A stretch of 64,000 nt of DNA from Balneola sp. MJW-20 (GTDB lineage: Bacteria > Bacteroidota > Rhodothermia > Balneolales > Balneolaceae). The translations under genes and the position numbers were made by a program. The notes under the pieces are model-generated. The model did not search any database. It was not told the origin of the DNA and worked only from the letters and a program-made list of their open reading frames with translations. Positions 36,557 through 46,373 of the stretch are shown one piece after another; the stretch's first letter is position 1; every line of letters starts with the position of its first letter. Location: assembly GCF_040811775.1 (NCBI RefSeq), contig NZ_JBFNXW010000001.1:1674001-1738000 (forward strand). The letters run 5' to 3'.

Positions 36557-36898
36557 TTATCCGCCGTATGCAGCAACGGCTTCATCCAGTGATCGATAAT
36601 GATCAAAAACAGAGATCAGCTGGGTCACAACCAGCAGGCTTTCGATCTTTTTATCAGCCCGGCAGATCTTCAGATCTCCCCCGGCATTTTTCATCGTGGT
36701 CAGTCCGCCAATCAACAGACCAAGTCCGGATGAGTTCATAAACGATACTTTGCCCAGATCCACTACTACTTCTTTCTTCCCCTCTTCAATGAGATTGTGG
36801 AGATCATCCCGGAATTTTTCAGCATCAGGGCCACCCATTATCTTACCCTTGAACTCAATGATCACACAATTATATTTTTCTTTTATGTTATAATTCAT
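36557..36898 (-). CDS. STAS-domain anti-sigma factor antagonist
   Basis: 113 aa, a single STAS domain as in SpoIIAA/RsbV. VDLGKVSFMNSSGLGLLIGG (residues ~46-65) contains the phosphoacceptor loop; Ser57 aligns with the regulatory serine and Asn55 replaces the more usual Asp before it. In partner switching, a PP2C phosphatase dephosphorylates this serine so the protein can bind an anti-sigma kinase. The receiver-PP2C protein encoded at 60920-62092 at the far end of the divergent kinase cluster is a plausible phosphatase (inference). No RsbW-type kinase is in the window. It is divergent from the giant kinase gene, with 275 bp between the starts. Confidence 0.88.
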   Translation of the reverse strand: MNYNIKEKYNCVIIEFKGKIMGGPDAEKFRDDLHNLIEEGKKEVVVDLGKVSFMNSSGLGLLIGGLTTMKNAGGDLKICRADKKIESLLVVTQLISVFDHYRSLDEAVAAYGG

Positions 36899-37173
36899 AC
36901 TTCCTTATAAGATTTGTTCATCATCAGGTGTAAAAATAATCCATTCACAATGCAATTCAACTCTATTTTGATATAATTTTTTTTCTATTAGATTATTTAA
37001 TCAGCTGCCTAACACATTTAGCGGAGCAAAATACAAATTTATCACGGGCAGACAGGGTATTAAGAGTCGGATGGTAGCATATATTATAAGAAGCTTGTTC
37101 AGTTTGAGATAAGGATATGTAGTTATTCCCTGTATAAGGGGCACATCACACTTTAGGCCGGTCTGGTTAATTT
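36899..37173. other. Divergent intergenic region of STAS and the kinase cluster
   Basis: 275 bp, AT-rich (for example ATATAATTTTTTTTCTATTAG around 36970) with no ORF. It must hold promoters for both the STAS gene and the kinase run. I can see no consensus strong enough to call; TTGTTC...GATATGTAG near 37096-37125 is only a candidate. Confidence 0.4.
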
Positions 37174-40100
37174 ATGAGTAAAAAAGATCCTACCGATCAT
37201 GAACCGGTTGATATTAAAGCCCTCCTGAAACAGCGGGAGGCAGAACTTAGTGTTATCAACAGTCTTCAGCATGGCCTTGCTTCCCGAAGAGAAATGCAGG
37301 AGATCTATGACGAGGTCGGAGATCGTATACAGGAGTTATTTGATGCTCAGATCGTAGGGATCAATACTTTTGATCATAAAGAAGGGCTGGAACATTTCAG
37401 ATATGCCTATGAAGAAGGGGAAGTTATTCAGCTTGACCCTCTGCCAATCGACACTCTCAGAAGAACGATCATAGAAAGCGCAGAGACCATCTGGATCAAA
37501 AATAATCTCCCTGGTCGATGGAAAGAGATAACCGGAGAGGCAGCCAAAGCTGTTCCTGGTACAAAAATGGCTAAAACTGCTGTATATGTTCCGATGATCG
37601 TGCAGAAGAAGGTTATCGGTTATGTCACTCTTCAGAATGTTGACAGAGAAAACGCTTACTCCGAGTCTGATGTCAGCTTCCTGGAAACGCTGGCTAACTC
37701 AATGAGCATCGCGCTTGAAAATGCCAAACTCTTCAGTGAATCCGATCAGCGAAATGCAGAACTCGCTCTCCTCAGTAGTGTACAGCAGGGTTTAGCCGGT
37801 GAGATGAGCCTTCAGGACATCTATGGCATGGTCGGAGACCGGCTTCAGGATATGTTTGATGCACAGATCGTAGGTATTAATACCTTTGATCTGGAAGCCG
37901 ATCTCGAATATTTCAACTATGCCTATGAAGAAGGAGAAGTGATCGAACTGGATCCTCTCCCTATCGATACTCTGCGGCGGAAGATCATCGACACTGCCGA
38001 AATGATCTGGATTCAGGAAGATCTTCCTGGTAAATGGGAAGAACTCACCGGAGAGCCGGCAAAAGCTGTTCCCGGCACTAAAATGGCAAAAACTGCCATT
38101 TACATGCCGCTACTAGTTAATAATAACGTGATAGGATATATCACTCTTCAAAATGTAGACCGGGAAAACGCGTATACGGAATCCGATGTTCGATTGCTTA
38201 AAACGCTGACCAACTCAATGAGTATCGCTCTGCAGAATGCTAAACTGTTCAATGAGACTGAACAGCGAAATGCTGAATTAGCAGTGATTAACTCAGTACA
38301 GGAAGGGCTGGTTGCTGAGATGGATATGCAGGGCATCTATGACCTGGTCGGCGATAAGATCCGTGATATTTTTGATGCACAGGTGGTTGGGATCACTACC
38401 TTTGATATGGAATTGAAGCTGGAATACTTTCAATATCTCTATGAAGACGGAAAGCGGATTTACCCTGCACCCCGCCCTCTCGACAAGGTCCGCCAGAAAC
38501 TGATCGATACCCGTCAGCTCCTGTTGATCAATGAAAACCTCATTGAAGAAGTCGGAAAGATCACCGGATCAGAGGTTAAAGCCGTTCCGGGTACCGAACT
38601 GCCCAAATCTTTGCTCATGGTGCCCATGATCCTTGGTGACGATGTAAAGGGCTATCTTGATCTGCAGAACCTGGACAGGGAACAAGCCTTCTCTGAATCT
38701 GATGTTCGGTTGCTAACCACTCTTACCAACAGTTTAAGTGTTGCATTGAATAATGCCCGCCTTTTTAACGAGACGGAGCAGCGAAATGCTGAATTAGCGG
38801 TGATCAACTCGGTACAGCAGGGACTGGTGGCCGAGATGGATATGCAGGGTATTTATGATCTTGTAGGAGACCGGATACGGGACCTCTTTGATTCACAGGT
38901 GACCATGATCGCTACCTTCGATCATGATTCTGACCTTGAAACCTTTCGTTATGTTTTTGAAGACGGGGAAAGGATCTTCCCGTCTCCCCGACCCATTGAC
39001 GGCTTCCGTAAATATATGATCAGTAACCGAGACCTGATCGACATTGAAGAAAATGCCAGTGAGGAGATCTCCAGGATCATGGGTATAAAGCCTCAATCGA
39101 TTCCGGGAACCGAATTCCCAAAATCGATCGTCTTCCTTCCGTTGGTGATCGGTGATAATGTAAAGGGCTATGTGAGTCTTCAGAACCTGGATAAAGAATT
39201 TGCCTTCTCTGAGTCTGATATCCGTCTCCTAAAGACGCTTGCTAGTTCTATGAGTGTTGCTCTTGAAAATGCCCGCTTATTTAGTGAGACGGAGCAACGG
39301 AATGCTGAACTGGCGGTGATCAACTCTGTGCAACAGGGACTGGTAGCTGAAATGGATATGGAAGGCATCTATAACCTCGTAGGGGACCGGATCCGGGACT
39401 TGTTTGATGCACAGGTTGCAGCAATTGCCACATTCGATCACGACAATAAAACAGAGACCTTTCACTATCTCTATGAGAACGGTGAACGAATGGAACCTGC
39501 CCCCCGTCCATACGATCAGATTCGACAAAAGCTTATTGATACACAGAAACTGATCGATATTGAGGAAAAGACCGCTGAATTTTATAGTGAAATAACAGGC
39601 AAACCACCTGAAGCCGTCCCTGGAACCGGGTTTCCTCTTTCTATGGTATTTGTCCCTTTGGTAATCAGTGATTCAGTAAAAGGTTATGTGACCCTTCAGA
39701 ATCTGGATAAGGAATTTGCCTTTACTGAATCAGACGTACGATTACTGAAAACCCTTGCAAACAGTATGAGCGTGGCGCTGGAGAATGCCAGATTATTCAA
39801 TGAAACCGAACAGCGAAATGCTGAACTGGCCGTGATCAACTCCGTACAGCAGGGACTCGTGGCTGAGATGGATATTCAGGGTATTTACGTCCTGGTGGGT
39901 GATAAGATCCGGGATATATTCGATGCCCAGATCGTAGGGATCAACACTTTTGACAGTAATTATGAGTATGAGTATTTCAACTATGCTTTTGAAGACGGTG
40001 AGGTAATTGAACTTCCTCCCCGCCCCCTGGATGCCATGAGAAAAAAGATCGTTGAGACGGCTGATACCATCTGGATCAAAGATGACTTGCCGGGAAACTG

Positions 40101-43100
40101 GGAAAAAATCACCGGTGAAGTCACTGCACCTGTCCCCGGAACACGTGATGCCAAAACCGTCATTTATGTTCCGATGATAATAAATGACCGGGTGAGAGGA
40201 TATATAACCCTTCAGCATCTTGACAGAGAAAATGTTTATACAGACTCTGATGTAAGACTGCTGAAAACACTGGTTAATAGTATGAGTATCGCTCTTAACA
40301 ATGCGAGACTCTTCAGTGAGACCGAACAGCGCAATGCCGAGCTGGCCGTTATTAACTCTGTACAGCAGGGACTGGTGGCCGAAATGGATATGCAGGGCAT
40401 CTATGATCTGGTTGGTAATAAAATTCAGGAAATGTTTGATGCCCAGATCGTAGGGATCAACACCATTGACCTGGACCAGGGAATCGAGCATTTCAAATAT
40501 GCTTATGAAGACGGTGAAGTTATTCAGCTGGATCCCCGTCCTCTTGATGCTATGAGAAATGCGATCATTGAGAGTAAAGACCTGATCTGGATCAAAGACA
40601 ATCTGCCCCGGGAATGGAAAAAACTCACCGGTGAAGAGATCAATGCGGTACCCGGAACCAAGCCTCCTAAAACCGTAGTCTTTGTCCCGATGATCGTTAA
40701 TGATTCGGTTCGGGGTTATGTAACTCTGCAGCATGTGGATAAAGAAAATGTCTATACCGATTCAGACGTCCGGCTTCTGAAAACGCTGGTCAACAGTATG
40801 AGTGTGGCGCTGGAGAATGCCAGATTATTCAATGAGACCGAACAGCGAAATGCTGAACTGGCGGTGATCAACTCCGTGCAGCAGGGACTCGTGGCCGAAA
40901 TGGACATGAAAGGCATCTATGACCTTGTTGGAAACCGGATCCAGGAGTTATTTGATGCCCAGGTAGTAGGAATCAATACCGTGGATCTTGAACAGAATAT
41001 GGAATACTTCCACTATGCCTATGAGGATGGAGAAGTGATACAGATCGATCCGCAGCCTCTGGATAAGATACGCAGGATGATGGTCGATCAGAAAAAGCTC
41101 ATCCATATCAATGATAATCTGGCTGACCGGGTAGAAGAGATCTCCGGCGAACGTCCAAAAGCGGTCCCGGGAACCGAGTTCCCAAAATCTGTGGTATTTG
41201 TTCCCATGACGGTTGGAGATACGGTCCGGGGCTATGTTACCCTTCAGAACCTCGACCATGAATATGCCTTCAGTGAATCCGATGTACGGCTTCTGAATAC
41301 GCTGGTTAACAGTATGACCGTAGCCCTGGAAAATGCCCGTCTCTTTAATGAAACCAGCCGCCTTCTGGCTGAAACGGAACAGCGAAATGCTGAACTGGCC
41401 GTGATCAATAGTGTTCAGGAAGGACTGGTGCGCGAAATGGATATGGAAAATATCTATAGTCTGGTAGGCGACCGAATTTGTAAAGTACTGAACACCCAGG
41501 CATTGCTAATACGCACATTTGACCATAAAAAAGGCTTAGAAACCTGGGAATATGCAATAGAAAATGATCAGAGATTATATAGTGAACCCAGACCCTTTAT
41601 ATGGGCAAACCGCTATCTCATCAAAAATAAAAAATCAATTCTCATCAATGAGAATTACTTAGAAACCGCAAAAAAATACGGAGATAAAGAAAGCGGTGTC
41701 AGTAAAGGGCTCCCCCCAAAGTCTGCTATCTTCGTACCGATGATGCTTGGTGATGAAGTGATCGGATCGGTTAGCCTGCAGAATGTAGAACGTGAAAATG
41801 CTTTTACGAAATCTGATGTGAGACTGCTTAAGACCCTCACTAACTCCATGAGTGTGGCTATCGAAAATGCCAGACTGTTCAATGAGACCGAACAGCGGGC
41901 CAGTGAAATGCAGACGGTTAACAGCATTTCCAAGGCCCTGGTCTCTCAGCTTGAGTTCGATTCTCTGGTTCAGCTGATCGGTGATCAGATGAAGGACACC
42001 TTCAAAGCGGACATTGTATACCTGGCCTACCATGAAAGGAAGACCAATATGCTTCACTTTCCTTATATGTACGGAGAAAAAGCAGAATCCCGTCCTTTTG
42101 GTAACGGAATTACCGAGAAGATCATCACCAATAAAGAGCCTCTGTTAGTCAATCACGGACTGGATCAGGCTTCTAAGAAACTGAAGGCTGAATTGATCGG
42201 GCAGGATGTACAGTCTTATCTGGGAGTTCCTATACTGGCCGGAAAAAAAGCTATTGGTGTGATCAGTGTGCAAAGTACTGAGGATGAAAATCGTTTTGAC
42301 GACAATGATCTTCGCCTTCTCTCTACTATTGCCGCAAATGTGGGCGTAGCTATTCAGAATGCCGAAGCTTATCAAAACCTTCAGTCGGCACTGAACGAAC
42401 TGAGATCTGCCCAGGAACAGCTGGTACAGCAGGAGAAGCTCGCGTCCCTGGGACAACTGACTGCAGGTATCGCACATGAAATCAAAAACCCGCTGAACTT
42501 TGTGAACAACTTTTCAGACCTGAGTATTGAACTGGTAAATGAGATCAAAGAAGAACTGGAAAACATCACCCCGGATAATACAGATGACATAATTGATGAA
42601 GTGAATCATATTCTTGCTGATGTTGAAATGAACCTGAAAAAGATCCATGAACACGGTACCCGAGCCGATGGGATCGTAAAATCGATGCTTCAGCATTCAC
42701 GGGGCGGCAGCGGTAAGACTGAACCGAATGATCTGAATCAGATCGTCAAGGAATATGTGAACCTGGCTTTTCATGGCATGCGGGCAAGTAAGAATCCTAT
42801 TAATGTGGATATAGACCTGAATCTTGGTAAGGACATAGGTCAGTATCCTCTGATCGTGGAAGACTTTTCCAGAGTGATCCTTAATCTCTGCAATAATGCT
42901 TTTGACGCAATGCGCGAAAAGCTAAATAAAGCAAACGGGACCCCTTATAAACCAAAGCTAAGAGTGAGCACCTTCAAAAAAGATGCTTGTGTATGCATAG
43001 AAATTGAAGATAACGGTCCCGGTATCCCAGAAAAGATAAAAGCCCAGGTACTGCAGCCCTTCTTTACTACAAAGAAAGGGACCGAAGGAACCGGACTGGG

Positions 43101-43203
43101 ACTGTCTATAACTAATGACATCGTTAAAGCACACGGGGGTACATTGAACCTGGAATCTACTCACGGAGAAAAAACCACCTTTACCATACAACTTTCCAGA
43201 TAG
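37174..43203 (+). CDS. Giant cytosolic histidine kinase with ten tandem GAF-type domains
   Basis: 2009 aa, no signal peptide or membrane helix, so predicted cytosolic. Residues ~20-1573 hold nine copies of a GAF-type module of about 172 residues; each opens with an alpha-helical linker (AELAVINSVQQGL in most), then GIYDLVGDKI, a VGINTFD-like strand and a PGT...K...VPM block. A tenth, divergent GAF (about 1574-1735) precedes a coiled coil (LRSAQEQLVQQEKLASLGQL), the phosphoacceptor HEIKNPLNFVNNFSDLS with His1768, and a HATPase with DNGPGIP and GTGLGLSI. There is no receiver domain, so phosphate must pass to separate receivers, presumably those at 60509 and 60920. It is the first gene of the run; the next begins 8 bp after its stop. 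Typical GAF kinases carry one to three GAFs. Confidence 0.9.
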   Translation: MSKKDPTDHEPVDIKALLKQREAELSVINSLQHGLASRREMQEIYDEVGDRIQELFDAQIVGINTFDHKEGLEHFRYAYEEGEVIQLDPLPIDTLRRTIIESAETIWIKNNLPGRWKEITGEAAKAVPGTKMAKTAVYVPMIVQKKVIGYVTLQNVDRENAYSESDVSFLETLANSMSIALENAKLFSESDQRNAELALLSSVQQGLAGEMSLQDIYGMVGDRLQDMFDAQIVGINTFDLEADLEYFNYAYEEGEVIELDPLPIDTLRRKIIDTAEMIWIQEDLPGKWEELTGEPAKAVPGTKMAKTAIYMPLLVNNNVIGYITLQNVDRENAYTESDVRLLKTLTNSMSIALQNAKLFNETEQRNAELAVINSVQEGLVAEMDMQGIYDLVGDKIRDIFDAQVVGITTFDMELKLEYFQYLYEDGKRIYPAPRPLDKVRQKLIDTRQLLLINENLIEEVGKITGSEVKAVPGTELPKSLLMVPMILGDDVKGYLDLQNLDREQAFSESDVRLLTTLTNSLSVALNNARLFNETEQRNAELAVINSVQQGLVAEMDMQGIYDLVGDRIRDLFDSQVTMIATFDHDSDLETFRYVFEDGERIFPSPRPIDGFRKYMISNRDLIDIEENASEEISRIMGIKPQSIPGTEFPKSIVFLPLVIGDNVKGYVSLQNLDKEFAFSESDIRLLKTLASSMSVALENARLFSETEQRNAELAVINSVQQGLVAEMDMEGIYNLVGDRIRDLFDAQVAAIATFDHDNKTETFHYLYENGERMEPAPRPYDQIRQKLIDTQKLIDIEEKTAEFYSEITGKPPEAVPGTGFPLSMVFVPLVISDSVKGYVTLQNLDKEFAFTESDVRLLKTLANSMSVALENARLFNETEQRNAELAVINSVQQGLVAEMDIQGIYVLVGDKIRDIFDAQIVGINTFDSNYEYEYFNYAFEDGEVIELPPRPLDAMRKKIVETADTIWIKDDLPGNWEKITGEVTAPVPGTRDAKTVIYVPMIINDRVRGYITLQHLDRENVYTDSDVRLLKTLVNSMSIALNNARLFSETEQRNAELAVINSVQQGLVAEMDMQGIYDLVGNKIQEMFDAQIVGINTIDLDQGIEHFKYAYEDGEVIQLDPRPLDAMRNAIIESKDLIWIKDNLPREWKKLTGEEINAVPGTKPPKTVVFVPMIVNDSVRGYVTLQHVDKENVYTDSDVRLLKTLVNSMSVALENARLFNETEQRNAELAVINSVQQGLVAEMDMKGIYDLVGNRIQELFDAQVVGINTVDLEQNMEYFHYAYEDGEVIQIDPQPLDKIRRMMVDQKKLIHINDNLADRVEEISGERPKAVPGTEFPKSVVFVPMTVGDTVRGYVTLQNLDHEYAFSESDVRLLNTLVNSMTVALENARLFNETSRLLAETEQRNAELAVINSVQEGLVREMDMENIYSLVGDRICKVLNTQALLIRTFDHKKGLETWEYAIENDQRLYSEPRPFIWANRYLIKNKKSILINENYLETAKKYGDKESGVSKGLPPKSAIFVPMMLGDEVIGSVSLQNVERENAFTKSDVRLLKTLTNSMSVAIENARLFNETEQRASEMQTVNSISKALVSQLEFDSLVQLIGDQMKDTFKADIVYLAYHERKTNMLHFPYMYGEKAESRPFGNGITEKIITNKEPLLVNHGLDQASKKLKAELIGQDVQSYLGVPILAGKKAIGVISVQSTEDENRFDDNDLRLLSTIAANVGVAIQNAEAYQNLQSALNELRSAQEQLVQQEKLASLGQLTAGIAHEIKNPLNFVNNFSDLSIELVNEIKEELENITPDNTDDIIDEVNHILADVEMNLKKIHEHGTRADGIVKSMLQHSRGGSGKTEPNDLNQIVKEYVNLAFHGMRASKNPINVDIDLNLGKDIGQYPLIVEDFSRVILNLCNNAFDAMREKLNKANGTPYKPKLRVSTFKKDACVCIEIEDNGPGIPEKIKAQVLQPFFTTKKGTEGTGLGLSITNDIVKAHGGTLNLESTHGEKTTFTIQLSR
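37239..41896 (+). repeat. Nine-unit tandem GAF array in the first kinase gene
   Basis: The codons of the linker helix recur at 37751, 38267, 38783, 39299, 39815, 40331 and 40847, each exactly 516 bp apart (172 codons). The next is at 41384 (537, a seven-residue SRLLAET insertion) and the following linker, before the divergent tenth GAF, at 41897 (513). Bases differ between units while the linker stays highly conserved. Confidence 0.9.
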
Positions 43204-43211
43204 CAGGGTCA

Positions 43212-46200
43212 ATGAAGCCGGAAAAAGAGAGAAAATTAGACGAAGCTTTTGAGGGATTTATAAAAAGAGCCTTTCAGGAGATCCCTTTGGATGGGGTAAA
43301 AGATTTTGTTCATGAACATATTATGGGATTTGGAACAACTGTCGGAGAAGAGGTCTTCTCTGCTGATCAGTTTATTAACTACATAGAGCAACAGAAAGAA
43401 CAGGGAAAGGATCTCGAATTCAGGTTTCAAAGAGAACCCTTCTATAAACGTTTTCTTGAAGAAGATGATATTGCCCTGATAGCCGAACATGTACACGCGA
43501 CGGTTAAAACCCCGGACGGAAATGTTGTACAGTTAACCTTTTTGATGTCAAACGTATTATCCTGGTCTGGCGAACGGTGGAAAGTAGTTCACTGGCACGG
43601 GTCAATCCCCTCTGATTCCGAAAATGATGTCTGGCATGTAAACGAGTGGAAGGCAGAAAAAGAAAAGCTCGAAAAACTAGTTGCCGAACAGACTGCCGCC
43701 CTTAAGCAGAAAAACCGGGAACTGGAAATTGAAAGTGCTACTGAGCGTGTACGGGCTCAGGCGACCGGGATGCAAAAATCATCAGATCTGCTTGATATTA
43801 TGGTAACCATGCGAAAGGAATTCGTAGATCTGGGCTTTGAAGCTCACTACTTCTGGCATATGCGCTGGCTGGAAGACACCTATGAAAAAGCCATGACCTC
43901 GGGAGACGGATCGAAGATCGGAATGGTTATGACCTTACCAAGACATATTCATGGCGATATTAAACAGGTAGCCGACTGGGAAAAAAGTGATGAGCCCACT
44001 CATGTTCTGGCTATGGACGCGGAAACCGCAGTTGATTATGTAGATAAGATGATCACCCTGGGTGACTTTGAACGAGTGGATCCACAAGCCCCTACCCTTG
44101 ATGATGTCAGGCAGATCGGTGGACTTACTTTTGTGATGGCCCGTACCACGCACGGCGAAATTGGATACAGTTTGCCGGGTGTTGTTGAAGAACCACCTGA
44201 AGAAGCTTTGCAAACACTGATCCGCTTTGCCGGTGCATTTGACCTGGCCTATCGACGTTTTGAAGATCTTAAAAGAGCGGAAAATCAGGCCCGGAAAGCT
44301 CAAATCGAGGTCTCCCTGGAACGTGTCCGATCCAGAACTTCAGGAATGCAGAGAAGTGAGGAACTCGGTGATGTTGCAGTCCTTATACGTAAAGAGCTGC
44401 GATCCCTCGGATTTCCTGAACTTTTTGAATCAGGATACATCGAGTGGAAAGAGGAAGATGGTATTCAACAAGGCTGGATGTCTGATTTCGAAGGGCGGAA
44501 CATGGAACCCTTCCAATTGCCCCTGAACGGAGATCCGGTACTGAATGAAAGATATCAGGGGTATAAAGATCAGCTTTCCCTGCTGCATCAGGAGGTGGGT
44601 GGTAAAAAACTGGCCGACCACATCATTTTTGCTATGCCCAGCATCACCTCAGATAACGTCCGGCATCAGGTCGATAATTATTTCAGTGATCCTACGCACT
44701 TCTATCATAGTTTTTTTGAAGACGGTGCTCTTAAAGTGATCAGTCAGGAAAAACTGACCCCCGAACAGGAACAACTGCTTGTACGTTTTACAAAAGTCTT
44801 CAAACAGACCTTTGCCCGCTTCAAGGATCTGAAAATAGCTGAAAAACAAGCTTATGAGTCCCGTGTTGAAGCCAGCCTGGAAAGGGTCCGTAGTATGTCT
44901 GCAGCCATGAATCATAGTGATGACCTGATGCAGATCGCAGAATTTATGTTTGAAGAGATGGAGATTCTGCAGATCAACCCTCTTCGATACGGTCTGGCTA
45001 TGATCGATAATGAAGAAAGGGAAGCAGAACTTTGGGCATCAACCGTCAATGACGGACACTACCTGGATCTGTTAGGCAGGATATCACTCAACTGGCACCC
45101 TATGCTTCTGAAAGCTTTCGATGCCTGGGACGCGCAGCTTGAAGAGATGATTTATGTATTGAAAGGTTCGGAAAGGGCAGACTACTACGAGCGGGTAACC
45201 AAGATCAATCCCAATATCCCGGATGTTGACCAGCTTACCGACCCAAACTCCGGCATTGAACAGCACTGTAGTTTCCTCCCTTTTAAAACCGGGATCTTAT
45301 ATGCTTTTACCAGTGATGAACCCAGTGCCGAGGGGCTCTCGATACTTAAGAGGTTTGCCAATGTATTCGAACAGGCATATGCCCGTTTTGAGGATCTTCA
45401 GAAAACGGAAAAACAAGCCAGACTGATCCGTGAAGAACGAGACCGGCTGGAACAAACCCTGAAAGAACTTCATGCAACTCAGGATCAGCTCATCCAACAG
45501 GAAAAGCTCGCATCCCTCGGACAGCTAACGGCCGGCATTGCTCATGAGATCAAAAACCCACTCAATTTCGTTAACAACTTCTCCGACCTGAGTGTGGAAC
45601 TGATAGATGAGGTCAGGGAAGAAATAGAATCTGTACAGGAGATTCATGACTCTCCCCAGATGGATGAGATCAATGCTATCCTGGATGACATTAAGGCCAA
45701 CCTTCAGAAGATCAATGAACACGGCACCAGGGCCGATTCCATTGTTAAATCCATGCTTCAGCACAGTCGTGGCGGGGCCGGGTCTATGGAACCCACAAAT
45801 GTAAATAACCTGGTCAGGGAATATGTAAATCTTGCTTTTCATGGTATGCGTGCCGGAAAGGATCCAATCAGTCTGGATATAGACCTGAATTTAGATGAGA
45901 GTTTAACAGAAGTTCCGATGATAGCGGAGGATTTCAGCCGGGTGATACTGAATCTGTGCAATAATGCTTTTGATGCCTTGAGAGAGAAGGGAAAAGTAAA
46001 AAGTGAAACGGGGGAAGAATTTCGGCCTGAACTCAGTGTATCAACAAGTAAATCCAAGACCAATATAGTGATCGAGATCAGCGATAACGGCCCCGGGATT
46101 CCGGAAGAGATCAAAGACAAGATCCTGCAACCTTTCTTTACTACCAAGAAAGGGACTCAAGGCACAGGACTGGGTTTGAGTATTACCAATGATATTATCA

Positions 46201-46289
46201 AAGCACATGGGGGAACTTTAGAGATCTATGCCAATGAGCCGGAAGGATCCCGTTTTTCAATATTGATCCCAGAGAAAGCCACTTCATGA
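43212..46289 (+). CDS. Histidine kinase: NTF2/SnoaL-like domain + 3 sensor modules
   Basis: 1025 aa, cytosolic by prediction. Residues ~1-145 resemble an NTF2/SnoaL-like cone (GERWKVVHWHGSIP at its end). A charged helix leads to three ~190-residue modules starting near 168, 363 and 550, each opening with a helix of the form LEIExxxERVRxxxxxM. I cannot name the module family; secondary-structure pattern is GAF-like. Then come ERDRLEQTLKELHATQDQL, HisKA with His778 (HEIKNPLNFVNNFSDLS) and HATPase (DNGPGIP, GTGLGLSI). Module 1 (FWHMRWLEDTYEKAMTSGDG) is closely related to module 4 of the gene at 53392. No receiver domain. It starts 8 bp after the GAF kinase. Confidence 0.85.
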   Translation: MKPEKERKLDEAFEGFIKRAFQEIPLDGVKDFVHEHIMGFGTTVGEEVFSADQFINYIEQQKEQGKDLEFRFQREPFYKRFLEEDDIALIAEHVHATVKTPDGNVVQLTFLMSNVLSWSGERWKVVHWHGSIPSDSENDVWHVNEWKAEKEKLEKLVAEQTAALKQKNRELEIESATERVRAQATGMQKSSDLLDIMVTMRKEFVDLGFEAHYFWHMRWLEDTYEKAMTSGDGSKIGMVMTLPRHIHGDIKQVADWEKSDEPTHVLAMDAETAVDYVDKMITLGDFERVDPQAPTLDDVRQIGGLTFVMARTTHGEIGYSLPGVVEEPPEEALQTLIRFAGAFDLAYRRFEDLKRAENQARKAQIEVSLERVRSRTSGMQRSEELGDVAVLIRKELRSLGFPELFESGYIEWKEEDGIQQGWMSDFEGRNMEPFQLPLNGDPVLNERYQGYKDQLSLLHQEVGGKKLADHIIFAMPSITSDNVRHQVDNYFSDPTHFYHSFFEDGALKVISQEKLTPEQEQLLVRFTKVFKQTFARFKDLKIAEKQAYESRVEASLERVRSMSAAMNHSDDLMQIAEFMFEEMEILQINPLRYGLAMIDNEEREAELWASTVNDGHYLDLLGRISLNWHPMLLKAFDAWDAQLEEMIYVLKGSERADYYERVTKINPNIPDVDQLTDPNSGIEQHCSFLPFKTGILYAFTSDEPSAEGLSILKRFANVFEQAYARFEDLQKTEKQARLIREERDRLEQTLKELHATQDQLIQQEKLASLGQLTAGIAHEIKNPLNFVNNFSDLSVELIDEVREEIESVQEIHDSPQMDEINAILDDIKANLQKINEHGTRADSIVKSMLQHSRGGAGSMEPTNVNNLVREYVNLAFHGMRAGKDPISLDIDLNLDESLTEVPMIAEDFSRVILNLCNNAFDALREKGKVKSETGEEFRPELSVSTSKSKTNIVIEISDNGPGIPEEIKDKILQPFFTTKKGTQGTGLGLSITNDIIKAHGGTLEIYANEPEGSRFSILIPEKATS

Positions 46290-46373
46290 ATCCTGCCTCA
46301 GACATATCGATATGTTTCCTGACAATGCCGTTTGAGATCCCCGGATCTTTAGTGAAGTTAACAGGTGTGGGCC
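46290..46373. other. Inter-kinase spacer with two inverted repeats
   Basis: The longest gap inside the kinase run. It holds a perfect 14-base palindrome ACATATCGATATGT (46302-46315) and a hairpin AGATCC-CC-GGATCT (46335-46348). No T-run follows, so attenuation, an internal promoter or an operator are all open. Confidence 0.45.

Noticed and set aside
36899-37173. Specific promoter boxes between the STAS and kinase genes
   Set aside because: AT-rich candidates exist but none matches a consensus well enough to place.
37239-41896. CRISPR-like regular repeat
   Set aside because: The 516-bp period is protein-coding throughout and the units are GAF-type domains, not short repeats with spacers.
38148-42696. 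Long minus-strand reading frames (up to 313 aa) opposite the GAF array
   Set aside because: They recur with the repeat period and mirror codon bias of the plus-strand gene; no family match and no ribosome sites.
46365-46373. GTG at 46365 as start of the second giant kinase
   Set aside because: ATG at 46374 has AGGTG at a suitable distance and needs no non-standard codon; the difference is three residues.
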